From Rebecca billardiae RCC1528 (taxonomy: Eukaryota > Haptophyta): a stretch of DNA of 64,000 bases. Made by a program: the position numbers and the translations under genes. The stretch lies in contig OZ251242.1 in the NCBI GenBank assembly GCA_965240325.2, positions 1,116,001 to 1,180,000 on the forward strand, in the 5' to 3' direction. A model generated the notes under the pieces. It saw nothing but the letters and a program-made list of their open reading frames with translations, made no database searches and was not told the DNA's origin. This document shows, one piece after another, positions 9,218 to 19,909 of the stretch. How positions within the stretch are numbered: the stretch's first letter is position 1; each line of letters opens with the position of its first letter.

Positions 9218-10834
9218 ATGGTCGCAGTCCTGCTCACCGCGGCGCTCGCGCTCCTTGGGGGCGCGCGGCCCCCGCTCGCGGGCCGGCGGTGCGCCGTGCG
9301 CGCGTCGACCGTGCAGCCCGCCGGCACTGACGCCGCCACGCCGTCGGGCAGCGGCCTGGGCGCGCACCTGCCCGTGCCGCCAGCGCTCGCCGACATGCTG
9401 CGCGCGCGCGGCATCGTCGAGCCCACGCCCATCCAGGAGGTCGCGTTCAGCCGCGTCCTCGCGGGCGAGAGCGTGGTGCTGCACGCCGAGACGGGAAGTG
9501 GCAAGTCGCTCGCCTTCCTCCTGCCCACGCTGCTCCGCCTCTGCGCCGAGGGCGCCGAAGACGACGCCGACACCGGGCTGTGCACAAAGCTGCTCGTGGT
9601 CGCGCCGACGCGCGAGCTCGCGGTGCAGCTGGGCGCGGAGGCTCGGTCGCTGCTGGACGCGCTCGGCGAGACGAGCGCCGCCAGCCCCGCCGTCGAGCTC
9701 GTCGTCGTCGGCACCGCGCCCTCGCCCGCCGCGCTCGGCGCGGCGCGCGTGCTCGTTGGCACACCCGCGGAGCTGCACCTCGTCCTGTGCGCCTCCGAGC
9801 TGGACGCGCCGGTGGCGGGCGCGGTGCGCGCGGCGGTGCTGGACGAGGTGGACCGACTGCTCCCCGTCACGCAGCTCTTCGGCCCCGAGGCCGCGCGGCG
9901 CAAGCGCAAGCTCAACCAGGCGCGCACCCGCCAGAGCGCGACAGAGACGCTTCTATTGGGCCTCCTCGAGCGGAATACCCACATGGGTATGCAGGTGGTC
10001 GCGGCGTCGGCGACGGCGTCGAAGCCGATCTGCTCGAAGCTGCAGCGCGTGCTCCGGCGCGACCAGCTCGGCCGCTGGTTCGACGCGCCGCCCGCCATCG
10101 TCCGCCCCGCCGCGCTCGTCGGCGCCGACCTCATGTCGCAGCCGCGCGCCGTCACCATCCCGGCCGGCGTGACTCACCTGACGAGATTTGTGCAGAGCGC
10201 CGGCGCGCGCGAGCTGGCGCGCGCGCTGCGCGAGGCGCACGAGGCGCTGCGCCCGCGCTCGGCGCTCGTCTTCGTGTGCAAGTCCGCCGGCATCACCGTG
10301 CGCGAGGCGACCGAGGCGCTGCGCGACGAGGGGCTGCCGGCGGCGGCACTGCACGAGGCGCTTGGGCTGACGGCCGCGCGCGCACGCGTCGCGGCCGCGG
10401 TCGCGGCCGACCAGGGCGGCGGCGGCGCGGGCGCGGGCGGCGCGGAGGAGGCGGGGCTGCACGACGTGTCGGCGACGCTGCTCGACCAGCACGGCGTGCT
10501 CACCGGCGGCTTCGGCGCCGCCGAGCCCTCCGCCGGGCCGCCGCCGCTCGTCGTCACGTTTGAGGACAATGCGCGCGGGCTGCACTTTGATGCGGTCGAC
10601 GTCGTGTATATCGCGGGCAAGCCGTCCAACCCGGCGACGTACCTGCACCTGGCGGGGCGCACGGGGCGGCAGCCCGTGCTGCGCGGGACGGTGGTCACGC
10701 TGTGCACGCGCAAGGCCGCGCGTGAGCTGCACAGCTGGAGCGCGCAGCTCGGCGGCGTCACGTTTGGTGAGCTGGGCACGACAGCAGCCGACTCTCGGGC
10801 GGAGTCAGAGTCGTCGTCGGAGTCAGGTCACTGA
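9218..10834 (+). CDS. Divergent DEAD-box-type RNA helicase, probably plastid-targeted
   Basis: 538 residues in a single exon. The Q-motif region PTPIQEVAF is at 69-77, motif I AETGSGKS at 90-97, motif Ia APTREL near 130, motif II as DEVD at 209-212 and motif III SAT at 264-266. In the second RecA lobe, motif V is NARGLHF near 451-457 and motif VI HLAGRTGR at 477-484. The N-terminus is hydrophobic and then Arg-rich, like a signal plus transit peptide. Substitutions (DEVD for DEAD, H-L-A-G-R-T-G-R for H-R-I-G-R-T-G-R, and an Ala/Gly-rich insert before motif V) mark it as divergent, but the Walker A Lys and the motif II acidic residues are kept. It probably remodels RNA or rRNA in the plastid; the substrate is unknown. 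Confidence 0.85.
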   Translation: MVAVLLTAALALLGGARPPLAGRRCAVRASTVQPAGTDAATPSGSGLGAHLPVPPALADMLRARGIVEPTPIQEVAFSRVLAGESVVLHAETGSGKSLAFLLPTLLRLCAEGAEDDADTGLCTKLLVVAPTRELAVQLGAEARSLLDALGETSAASPAVELVVVGTAPSPAALGAARVLVGTPAELHLVLCASELDAPVAGAVRAAVLDEVDRLLPVTQLFGPEAARRKRKLNQARTRQSATETLLLGLLERNTHMGMQVVAASATASKPICSKLQRVLRRDQLGRWFDAPPAIVRPAALVGADLMSQPRAVTIPAGVTHLTRFVQSAGARELARALREAHEALRPRSALVFVCKSAGITVREATEALRDEGLPAAALHEALGLTAARARVAAAVAADQGGGGAGAGGAEEAGLHDVSATLLDQHGVLTGGFGAAEPSAGPPPLVVTFEDNARGLHFDAVDVVYIAGKPSNPATYLHLAGRTGRQPVLRGTVVTLCTRKAARELHSWSAQLGGVTFGELGTTAADSRAESESSSESGH

Positions 10835-11174
10835 GTCTGAGCCTGGGTCGCGCCAGGGCTTGCCACTGGCGCTTTCGCCCCCCGGGGGTGTTTGTGTACG
10901 CCTCGCTGGTTAGCCCCTTGGACAGCTTCAGGTTCACGACCGGCGACTGGCCGGTGACAGCCCTCCGGGGCCTGGGGCCCTGGGAGTGGGTGCCAGCCTA
11001 GGCTGCCAAGCCCTCGAGCTTGAGCTGGCCGGGCCGTCCGGGAGCGCTGGCCGGCCAGGCTGGGGACGTGTCCGGGTGGGTAACGACGAATATGGGGGTA
11101 CCCACTTGAAAAAATAGGAACGGCGGCCGTCCGCGCATATCTAATTTTGGGCTTTTGGCCGCAGTCAAGCCGCC
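10835..11174. other. Short intergenic region upstream of 14-3-3
   Basis: No gene is seen. It lies between the helicase stop and the 14-3-3 start and must contain the helicase 3' end and the 14-3-3 promoter. No TATA-like or other element is convincing. Confidence 0.5.
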
Positions 11175-12331
11175 ATGTCCTCCGACGTTGACGGCGTCGT
11201 CTATCGTGCGAAGCTCGCGGAGCAGGCGGAGCGCTATGAGGAGATGGTGCGATGGTGCCGAGCATCGCGTCGGGCTGCTCGCAAATCCCACCTGCGCGCA
11301 GAATGTCTGCCGCCCAATGCCCTGCGGCTGGCTGCCCGTGCGAAACTGTGTGTGCGCGACTGGCCTTGCTGAGCCTCGCCCGCCACCGCTGCACCTACCC
11401 TCCTCGCAGATGAACTTCATGAAGGAGGTGGCGAACATGCAGCCGAGCCTCACGCTCGAGCAGCGCAACCTGCTCAGCGTCGCGTACAAGAATATCGTCG
11501 GCGCCCGCCGCGCGGCCTTCCGCATCATCTCGTCGATCCTCGCCAAGGAGAAGGAGCGGGATGGCGACGGCGGCCACGTGCCGATGATCACGGCGTACAA
11601 GGCGAAGATCGAGGGCGAGCTGGAGAAGATCTGCCAGGACATCATCGGCCTGCTCGACACCAAGCTGATCAAGGACGCCGACACGCAGGGCAGCGCCGAG
11701 GCGCGCGTCTTCTTCAACAAGATGAAGGTGCAGTGCGCCCGCCCGCCCGACCGCCCGACCGTCATGCGCCGTGCCGCTGCCACCGGCGAGGGAGGTTCGG
11801 ACGTCGCGTCGCGCGTCGGCCCGGGCCGACGGCGGCGCTCACGGCGCGCACGTCTCGCGCGCCCGGCGAGGCGCGCGGGGGGCTCTCGCCTCCCCACCAC
11901 CCTTGGTCGTGGCCCCTGGATGTGCCAGCGCTCTCACACGCCCTTGCCCACCTCCGCTTGCCCGTGCCCCTGCCGAACGCCGGCTGTGCCCGACGCAGGG
12001 CGACTACTTCAGGTACCTCGCCGAGTTCCAGGACGGCGAGGACGTGAAGCAGTCTTCGAGCTCGGCGTACACCGTGGCGAAGAAGATCGCCGACGAGGGC
12101 CTCGCGCCGACCCACCCGATCCGGCTCGGGCTCGCGCTCAACTATTCGGTCTTCCTGTTTGAGGTGATGGGCAAGGAGTCGGAGGCGTGCGAGCTCGCCA
12201 AGTCGGCGTTCGACGACGCGATCGCCGAGCTGGACACGCTGGACGAGGAGTCGTACAAGGATTCGACGCTGATCATGCAGCTGCTGCGAGACAACCTCAC
12301 GCTGTGGACGAGCGATGAGAAAGCGGAATGA
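11175..12331 (+). CDS. 14-3-3 protein, three exons
   Basis: Exons are 11175-11246, 11410-11727 and 11999-12331, giving 240 residues, close to the family's usual 245. Joins are phase 0 and restore the family sequence: [10 protein letters not shown] joins to MNFMKEV, and VFFNKMK joins to [10 protein letters not shown]. Phosphopeptide-binding residues are present as K51, R58, R62 and R135-Y136, equivalent to K49, R56, R60 and R127-Y128 of human zeta. The C-terminal helix is intact ([13 protein letters not shown]). Introns begin GTGCGA and GTGCAG and end in CAG. 14-3-3 dimers bind phosphoserine/phosphothreonine motifs on client proteins in the cytosol. Confidence 0.95.
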
Positions 12332-13360
12332 GCGCGCTCGCCGCCGTAGCAGCCGACTTCAAGCGCACGTACCCAGCAGCGCGGCACTGGCAGCAGGGCG
12401 ACGCGCCGGCGCGGCAGCACGCGCCAGGTTGATGTAACAGTATAGTTGAGGAGCTTGCGGTCTGTCATCAGTCAGACGACTACTTAGCTCAGCAGAGTCC
12501 GCGCGCCCGGGAGACCGAGCCGACGGTCCCGCCGCCGTCCGCCGAGACCGTTCCGCCCGCGGCGCCGCCGGCGGGACTTCAAGATCGGACGGTTCCGCCG
12601 GTCCGCGCTTTAGTGGCGACTACCGCGTGGTCCGACGGTACTTCACTGTGACTGCTAGATCACTCGTCACTCAGTTGCGGCACCGTGACGGGTGAAGTCC
12701 GGTCACTAGACTGCGGCCGCGGGTCAGTCACAACCGGTATACGGTTCTTAGATCGGGCGACTGACGACGACCGACCGCCGGTATACCGCCACTCTCACTC
12801 GAAGATGATACTACTATATACCGTCAGGGCGGTACGACCGCCTTATGATTGGCGGCCCCGCGGCGGCGCCTGATCGGGTCCGCTGCTGCCACTCCTGGAC
12901 GCCGGCTGGACGAGCCCGAGGCTGTCAGTCAGACTCAGAGAGTCGCAGAGTATATAGACTGCTGTGTCGCGGTGTCAGTCGGGTCGGTCGTGACTCGACG
13001 ACGACTGCTATATATATACTACTACCCGTCTACCGAGTAACCGGGACCGGTCGGATCGGATCAGTCGGATTCAAGTCGGCGCCCGCCCCGCGGCCCCGCC
13101 CGCGATCAACTCGGCCGCCATCGGCTAACTCCTGAGATACACTGCTATTAACTGGTCCACGGACGACGGACCGAACGGTCCCGCCGATGATCGGAGCATG
13201 CAGCAGCGATATGATGAATTGATGACGATGTCGATGATTATGCGGATCCGCGCCTGCCGCTGCACTGTGACTCTCGGAGCCTGGCGGCAACCGTTGACGC
13301 CAACTACGGTTCAGATCGACGATCGCGTCCCGGAGTGAAGTAACGGATCAATGCCTGCCG
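12332..13360. other. Intergenic region, no gene seen
   Basis: About 1 kb between the convergent 14-3-3 and GH1 genes. Composition is more balanced than in coding regions, with short inverted words such as GGTATACCG around 12735-12789 and small AT runs near 12815 and 13010. Nothing here is supported as coding. Confidence 0.6.
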
Positions 13361-15406
13361 CTACTGCCCTTCGCGGGCCCCCAGCAACCTGCGCAGCGCC
13401 GGCGGCACGGCGACGGCGGCGAGCAGCAGCGCCGCAGCGGCAACGCCTAGCGCGACGACGGCCGCCGCCCCCTCGCTCGCGCGCTCGCGCTCGCCGTGCT
13501 GGCGCGTGCTCGACTCCTGGACGGCCTTGCCAGCGCGCGCCGCGGCGCCGCTGGCGGCGGCGCCGGCCGCGGCCGTTGCCATGCTCGGCCCGAAGACGGC
13601 GGCGCACACGTCGGGCGGCGTGCCCTCCTTGCCCCCATGCCCACGCCCGTGCCGGCGACTGTGCCGCTTGCCGCGCCCGTGCTTGTCGCCGTGCTCGCCC
13701 TCCAGCTCGAGCTCGTGCGCCAGCTGGCTGAACGACACGACGCGCGGCGCGCCCTCGGCGCACGCGCGCTGGAACGGGGCGGGGTCGACGAGCGCGTTGC
13801 TCGCCATCATCGCCTTGTAGTAGCACGCCGACGCCTTGACGTACCGCTCCTCGCTCTCGTAGTCCACGTAGACCAGCCCGAAGCGCTGCGTGTACCCCTC
13901 GGCCCACTCAAAGTTGTCGAGCAGCGACCAACCAGTGTACCCGGCGAGCGGCACGCCGTCCTCGTTGATCGCCTTGTACATCTCGGAGGTGTAGTTGGCG
14001 AAGAAGCTGATGCGCTGCGCGTCGCACACCGCCTCGCCCGCGCTCGCCGCGCCCACGCTCCAGCCGTTCTCCGTGATGTAGATCGCCGGCGGCGCGTACC
14101 GCGCGTTGATCCAGTTGAGGAGCTTGCGCACGCCCCACGGCACCGAGAAGAGCCAGCTCGAGTTGGAGGTGGGCCACTCGTCGAGGATGATCTCCTCGGT
14201 GGCGGAGTCCTCGCCCCACGAGGGCGGGTGCGCGTCCGTGCCGTATTCGCTCGGCAGCGGCGCGTCGCGCAGCAGCCGCCCCGAGTACGTGTTCAGCCCG
14301 AACATGTCCGCCGATCCCTTGAGCAGCGCGCGCTCGGCGGCCGTGAAGGTCGGGAGCCGCTCGCCGAGCGCCGCGCGCATCGACTCCGGGTAGTCGCCGA
14401 GCCAGACGGGGTCGGCGAACCAGCCGAGGAAGAACTCGTTGTGCCGCGCCGCCGCGGCGATGTCCGCCTCCGACGCGCTCGCCGGCTCCGCCCAGTCGAT
14501 GTTGTTCGTCATGCCGATCCGACCGCGCTGCCGCGCCGCGAAGCGCGATCGGTACTCGCGCACGGCGCGGCCGTGCGCGAGCAGGACGTGGTGGCCGGCG
14601 AGGTAGACGTCGGTGCCGGCGGGCGCGCGCGCGCCCTTGCGGCACGCGTCGGCGCCGTCCCAGTTGCACAGCGACGGCGCGTGCTGCCCCGACATCCCGA
14701 GCACCGTGAACGTCCACGCCTCGTTGAAGGTGTACCACGTCTTCACGCGGTCGCCGAAGAGCTCAAAGCACAGGCCGGCGTACTCGGCGAAGAGGGCGGG
14801 CATCCGCGCGTCGAGCCAGCCCGCGTACTGCGAGGGGTGCCCGTGCGCGCTGTCGTTGAGCAGCGCCTGCGGCAGGTCCCAGTGGTACAGCGTCACCACC
14901 GGCTCGATGCCCGCGCCGCGCAGCGCGTCGATGAGCGAGTCGTAATACGCGCGGCCGGCCGGGTTGGCGCGCCCGCCGGAGGCGTCGAGCGTGCCGCCGG
15001 GGAGCAGCCGGGGCCACGAGATCGAGAAGCGGTACTGCTTGAGCCCGAGCGCGCGCATCAGCGCCACGTCCTCGCGGAAGCGGTGGTACTGGTCGCACGC
15101 GACCGACCCGGTGTCGCCTCGGCCGTCATTCATGCCCGGGTTGATCTCGCTGCCGTCGGCGCCGGTGAAGACGTCCCAGATCGAGAGGCCGCGCCCGCCC
15201 TCGGCGTATGCGCCCTCGACCTGGTACGCCGCCGTGCCCAGGCCCCACTCGAAGCCATCGGGGAACGCGCCCTGGTGCGAGTACTCGCGCGGGTGCGTGT
15301 ACCGGTATGGCAGCGGGTACGGCGCGGCGGCCGCGGGGCGAAGGAGGGCGGCGAGGGCGAGGGCGGCGAGGGCAAGCTGCGCGAGCATGTGGCCGACCGA
15401 GAGCAT
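13361..15406 (-). CDS. Membrane-anchored GH1 beta-glucosidase
   Basis: 681 residues from the Met at 15406, chosen because a signal peptide follows (AQLALAALALAALLRPAAA); the frame is open upstream to 15595. GH1 landmarks: FPDGFEWGLGTAAYQVEG near the N-terminus, YRFSISWPRLLP, LYHWDLPQAL, the acid/base region YTFNEAWTF with Glu229, and the nucleophile ITENGW with Glu446. The usual NEP is NEA here; the catalytic Glu is kept. After the barrel come a His/Lys/Arg-rich stretch and a C-terminal TM helix (ALGVAAAALLLAAVAV). It is predicted to sit at the surface or in an endomembrane lumen and release glucose from beta-glucosides. With the GH16 domain upstream it could form a beta-glucan degradation pair. 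Confidence 0.92.
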   Translation of the reverse strand: MLSVGHMLAQLALAALALAALLRPAAAAPYPLPYRYTHPREYSHQGAFPDGFEWGLGTAAYQVEGAYAEGGRGLSIWDVFTGADGSEINPGMNDGRGDTGSVACDQYHRFREDVALMRALGLKQYRFSISWPRLLPGGTLDASGGRANPAGRAYYDSLIDALRGAGIEPVVTLYHWDLPQALLNDSAHGHPSQYAGWLDARMPALFAEYAGLCFELFGDRVKTWYTFNEAWTFTVLGMSGQHAPSLCNWDGADACRKGARAPAGTDVYLAGHHVLLAHGRAVREYRSRFAARQRGRIGMTNNIDWAEPASASEADIAAAARHNEFFLGWFADPVWLGDYPESMRAALGERLPTFTAAERALLKGSADMFGLNTYSGRLLRDAPLPSEYGTDAHPPSWGEDSATEEIILDEWPTSNSSWLFSVPWGVRKLLNWINARYAPPAIYITENGWSVGAASAGEAVCDAQRISFFANYTSEMYKAINEDGVPLAGYTGWSLLDNFEWAEGYTQRFGLVYVDYESEERYVKASACYYKAMMASNALVDPAPFQRACAEGAPRVVSFSQLAHELELEGEHGDKHGRGKRHSRRHGRGHGGKEGTPPDVCAAVFGPSMATAAAGAAASGAAARAGKAVQESSTRQHGERERASEGAAAVVALGVAAAALLLAAVAVPPALRRLLGAREGQ

Positions 15407-16006
15407 CGCCGATCGAGGCGCTGGGCGGCGTGCGGGGCGGCGAGACGCGCGCGGGAGAGCGGCCGTGCTGCTGCCGTCGATCCGGCGCCGATCTTCGCGC
15501 GCAGAGCGACGAGCAATTTCGGGGCTCAGGCGGTCATCACAGACAGAGGGAATCCACGACGTACGACACTCTATCCGCTGGCACTCTACAGGCACCCTTG
15601 CGCAGTACTCTCAATCTCATCGACTTCTGCGGCTTCGCAGTCACTAGTCAGCAGCCAGCACGTACGGCAGTGCCTGCGCACGCCCATGATATTCAATTCG
15701 ATTTAGTTTCGTTGTGCAGTAAGTGTTATACTGATGGACGACCCGGAAATACCGTCACTGTGACACTGCGGCCCAGCCCTGGCAGCTTCCCGACAAGGGC
15801 CTTGTTCCCGAGGCGGCAGGCCCGCGCACTGCGATGCCGTGGGCGGTCGCACCGGCACCGCGGACGACGGCTGGCGCCTGGCCCTCACGCGGGCCTCACG
15901 CGGTCAAGCGCCGCCGCGGCAACTCCGTCCGGGCTGCCAGCCGGCGCTTACTGGCGGCGACTGCCCCGCGCCATCGCGCACCGAGTCACTCTCGGAGTCA
16001 CGAGTG
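15407..16006. other. Intergenic region, no gene seen
   Basis: It separates the GH1 start from the stop codon of the minus-strand RING/F-box/RCC1 gene, so it must hold the GH1 promoter. No element is recognised. A moderately AT-rich stretch lies at 15685-15740. Confidence 0.5.
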
Positions 16007-17797
16007 TCACTGTGACGCACCCCGGCGCCGCAGGGGTGGCAGCTGCGCAATCCGCGCAGGAGAGACGAGGTCGTCCATCCAATCGGCCAAGCGCACGCCG
16101 TGGCCGAGCGCTGCAGACTGCCTGCCACACGAGTACGCGCCGCCGTCTGACGTGATCCAAAGCGCCTGGCAGTAGTCGGGAAAGCAGTCCACCAGCTGGC
16201 CGTGCGCTGGGGCGTGCACGCGCACCGGAAGCAGCTGATCTGCACCAGCTGAGCCGATGCCAAGCTGGCCGCGGTTGTTGTCGCCAAACGTGTACACGCT
16301 GCCGTCAGCGCCCATCACAGCACTGCAATGAAAGCCCGCGCTGGCGCGCACGATGCGCACGCCCTGCAGCGCCTCGATGCGCCTGGGCACGAGTGTGTCG
16401 GAGGTGTCACCATGGCCAAGGCAACCGCAATCCCCACGCCCGAACGAGTGCACACCGCCTGTGGCATCCACCACCAGGCTGTGCTCCTCGCCCGCGCTCA
16501 CATGCACGGCGCGCACGCCCTCCAGCGCCTCGATGCGCTGAGGCGTGCGCAGAGTGTTCTGGTCGCCATGCCCGAGGCGGCCTGCTTGGCCGGCACCGCA
16601 CGAGTACACGGCACCGCCCATCGACAGCAGCAGCGTGTGCCCGTAACCAGCGGCAATGCCGCCCACGCGCACACCGTCCAGCGCATCGATGCGCACAGGC
16701 TCCAGCCGGTCCTCAACGTCGCCGTGGCCGAGCTGGCCGTACTCGTTCCATCCCCAGCTGTACACACCACCCGCAGCACTGAGCGCGAGGCTGTGATGCT
16801 CACCAGCGGCGATGCCCACGACGAGCCCCATGCTGCTCATGCCCAGCGCGGTGAAGACTCGGCGATCCTCCTCGTCGCCCAGGCCCAGCTCGCCGAATTC
16901 ATTCGAACCACACGCGTACACGGCACCACAGTCGCTCAGCGCGAGCAGGTGTCCGTTGCCAGCGGCCACCGCACGCATGCGCACCGCCGAAAGTGATGCC
17001 ACGCGCGTCGGCACGAGGACCGCTGACTCGCGCAGCTCCGGATGGCCCAGTACAGCGGGCGCATCTATCTCCTCCTCACCGCACGTGTGCAGCCCGCCCG
17101 ATGCATCCACGAACGCGCTGAAGGTGATCCCCTCGTTGTCTCCGCTACTACCCATCACAGCCACGCACGCGTGCGCAGCCGCCAGCTCCAGCACGCGCTC
17201 GCGTGCGAACAGCTCCGCCCGCCACGAGAGAGGCGCAGGCAGCGCGCCCTCATGCCCGCGCTGGCGCGCGCGCTCGAGCAGCGCGTGCTCCACCGGTGAG
17301 CGGCCAGCAGGCGTGCCGCGGAAGAGGCGCGATGTGCCGTTCAGGCTGGCCAGATCCTGCGCACTCTCGATCCAGCCGAGGATGCGCGAGATCACGTCCG
17401 TCGGCAGGTCGCACAGCGTGACAGTGGCAGCGTTGTGGCACGGCGGATCGCGCTGCACGGCCGTCACCTCCTCGCGCGAAGCGCCTCCTGTGCACGCCGC
17501 AACGGCGAAGTAGCGCAATGCCACGAGCTCGTGGATGCCGTCGTACTGCGTCCTTGCCGACGCCGCCTTCGTCACGCGCTTGCACCCGGGCCGGCCGCAC
17601 CGCACGGCGCAACGCTCGGACGCGAGCGCGCGCTGGAGGAGGCACGCGTTGTGCACGACGTGCTCGTCGTCGCACGCGAGCTGCGCCCACGGCTGCATAC
17701 CGATGCGATCGCCGCACAGCGCGCACGACGCGCCGAACACGGGCGACGCGCCGGCGTTGCCTTCGTCAGCGCGCCGCGAGCGCTCGGAGGGCTCCAT
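16007..17797 (-). CDS. RING-H2/F-box/RCC1 protein, distal inverted copy (A)
   Basis: 596 residues. I use the last Met of a MMMM run, because MEPSERSRR aligns with the start of the tandem copies at 30.7-42.1 kb. The RING-like Cys/His set, the F-box (TLCDLPTDVISRILGWIESAQD) and seven RCC1 blades are all present. It is the most divergent copy: it carries EEEIDAPAVLGHPEL where others have a three-residue-longer LCAPAALGHPEL stretch, blade 2 reads YACGSNEFGELGLGD, and it ends RRRGASQ instead of LRKGA. It lies about 13 kb from the array and on the opposite strand, so it may be the ancestral or an early dispersed copy. Confidence 0.88.
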   Translation of the reverse strand: MEPSERSRRADEGNAGASPVFGASCALCGDRIGMQPWAQLACDDEHVVHNACLLQRALASERCAVRCGRPGCKRVTKAASARTQYDGIHELVALRYFAVAACTGGASREEVTAVQRDPPCHNAATVTLCDLPTDVISRILGWIESAQDLASLNGTSRLFRGTPAGRSPVEHALLERARQRGHEGALPAPLSWRAELFARERVLELAAAHACVAVMGSSGDNEGITFSAFVDASGGLHTCGEEEIDAPAVLGHPELRESAVLVPTRVASLSAVRMRAVAAGNGHLLALSDCGAVYACGSNEFGELGLGDEEDRRVFTALGMSSMGLVVGIAAGEHHSLALSAAGGVYSWGWNEYGQLGHGDVEDRLEPVRIDALDGVRVGGIAAGYGHTLLLSMGGAVYSCGAGQAGRLGHGDQNTLRTPQRIEALEGVRAVHVSAGEEHSLVVDATGGVHSFGRGDCGCLGHGDTSDTLVPRRIEALQGVRIVRASAGFHCSAVMGADGSVYTFGDNNRGQLGIGSAGADQLLPVRVHAPAHGQLVDCFPDYCQALWITSDGGAYSCGRQSAALGHGVRLADWMDDLVSPARIAQLPPLRRRGASQ

Positions 17798-18016
17798 CAT
17801 CATCATCTCGCGCGCGTCTTCCGGGAGATCGACGTAATTCTTGCACGCGCCATTTGCCCATTTCCAATTTTATTTCCATCCGCCGATTTATGATCGGGCC
17901 CCGGCAGGCTGGATCAGGTCGATGACGGTACGTGAGATGGCACCGGCGACGGCGGCAACCGGACGAACCGCGCGCCAATGCGCTGATGATGATATTGACG
18001 ACGCAATCTAGAACCG

Positions 18017-19878
18017 TCACAGCATCTGCTCGCCGTTCCGTGGTGACGATGCGCGGCCAACGGCGTCCGCGCGAGCAGCCCAGTACGCGCGGGCGGCTGG
18101 TGATGCGGCCCGGCCGATGCCGCTCGCGCTGCCGCTCGCGGCCTCGATGCGCTCCAGGGCGCTCAGGGGCTGCCGCCGCCTCACCGCGCGCACGGCGGCG
18201 GCCACCCAGCCGAGCGCCGCCACTGTCGCCAGCACGGCGGCCGCGCCAGCTGCGAGCGTCGGCGCCGCCGCCACGCTGCCGCCGTGGCGCGGCGGGTCGG
18301 CCAGCCGAGGCGCGCCTGCGCCCGAGCGCCCGCCCGCCCGCCTCGGCGCTCGCGCCGCGCCGCGCTCGCGCCGCGCGCGCTGCGCGCCGCCCTCGGCCGC
18401 CGCCGCGCTCTGATTGGCCAGCAGCTCGAGCGCCACGTCGCCAAAGGCGTAGACCGCCGAGTGCGAGTGCCACCGGCCGTTCCCGCATAGCCGGAGCGGC
18501 GGCGCGGCGCCCTCCTCCGCCGCGCACACGGGCTCGCACTCCGAGTCGCTCACCTTGCGGAACTTGCCCTCCGGGTGGCGGTGGCCACACGAGCACTCGC
18601 CCGCGTGCAGACCGACGTAGTGCCACGGGCCGGCGCCGTGGCCCGCGCACACGGCCGCGCACGCGGCGCTCGAGCCCTGCGCCGCCTCCGCGTGCAGGCG
18701 CTCAGGATACATGTGGCCGCGGCCGTCGTCGAAACAGCCCACGTACGCGATCGGCGGCGGCGGCGACGGCGGCGGCGCGGGGAGCACGGGCAGGGTGTAC
18801 ACGGCCAGCCGCAGGTGGGTGCGATCATTGTCGCCGCAGCGCCAGACCATCGCGCCGCCCGCGCCGCTCCCGTCCGCGTCGGCGCTGGCGGCGGCCGCGT
18901 CGTCCGCAAGCACCGCTCCATGGAGCTCTGCGTCCACCGCGCCGCCGTCCACGTCAGCCGCGCACGGCTGGCCACACTCGGAGTCCGGCACTTGCTTGTA
19001 CCGGTGCGCGCTGGCGGGCGGCAGCGCGTGCGCGCAGTAGCAGTCGCCCGCCTGGAGGGCCATGTACGGAGCGGTCGCGCAGACGAGCGCGCACGCGGAG
19101 ACGCCGATATTGAAGCCCTGCCGCGTGTCGTATGCGTGCATCGAGTCATCGTAGTAACAGCCCGCCCACTCTGCCTGGGGCAGGGGCGGTGAGGGCGGCA
19201 CGGGCGGCGAGGGCGAGGGCGGCGGGCTGGAGGGAGGCGCGCTCGGCGGCGCGCTCGGTGGGAACGGCGGCGGTGGCGGCGACGGCGACGGGAGCGGCGG
19301 CGGCCGCGGGAGCGGCGGCGGCGGCGGCGGAGGCAAGGGCGGCGGAGGCGACAAGGGCAGCGGAGGCGGCGAGGGGCGCGCGGCGGCGGGCTTTGCCGGG
19401 TGCCGCCTGCCGCCGAGCGCGCTCCACGGCCGAAGCACGGCCGGGAGCGGCGACGCCGGCGGTGGCCGCGGCGGCGGCGGCGGCGCGGGCGAGGGCGAGG
19501 GCGAGGGCAGCCTGGGAGCGGCACGCGGCGCGCGCCCTCCGCCGCTCGGCGCCGCGGGAGACGCCGCGTGCGGAGCTGGGCGCGTGACGGCCCAGGCGCC
19601 GGGCGGCGGCGGCGGCGGCGAGAGCAGCCGTTGCCCGTGGCGCTGCGGCCTGCCCGCCGCCAGCGGCCCGCCCGCGCGCCCGCCCGCCTCCCCTGCCGAC
19701 GGCGAGGGCGGCGCACCGTCAAGAGCGCCAGCTGGCGTGGGCGCGGGCGCGGGCGCCGGCTGCCCGGGCCTGACCCACGGCATCAGAGGCGACTGCACGG
19801 CGACGAGGGCCACTAGGGAGAAGAGAAGGAGGAGGGCGAGGGCCATGCACGCGATCGAGAGCCCGCGCAGGCCGCACG

Positions 19879-19909
<31 letters not shown>

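Noticed and set aside
13496-15706. A 736-residue plus-strand frame antisense to the GH1 gene
   Set aside because: The sense strand has every GH1 motif; the antisense product is compositionally biased and featureless.
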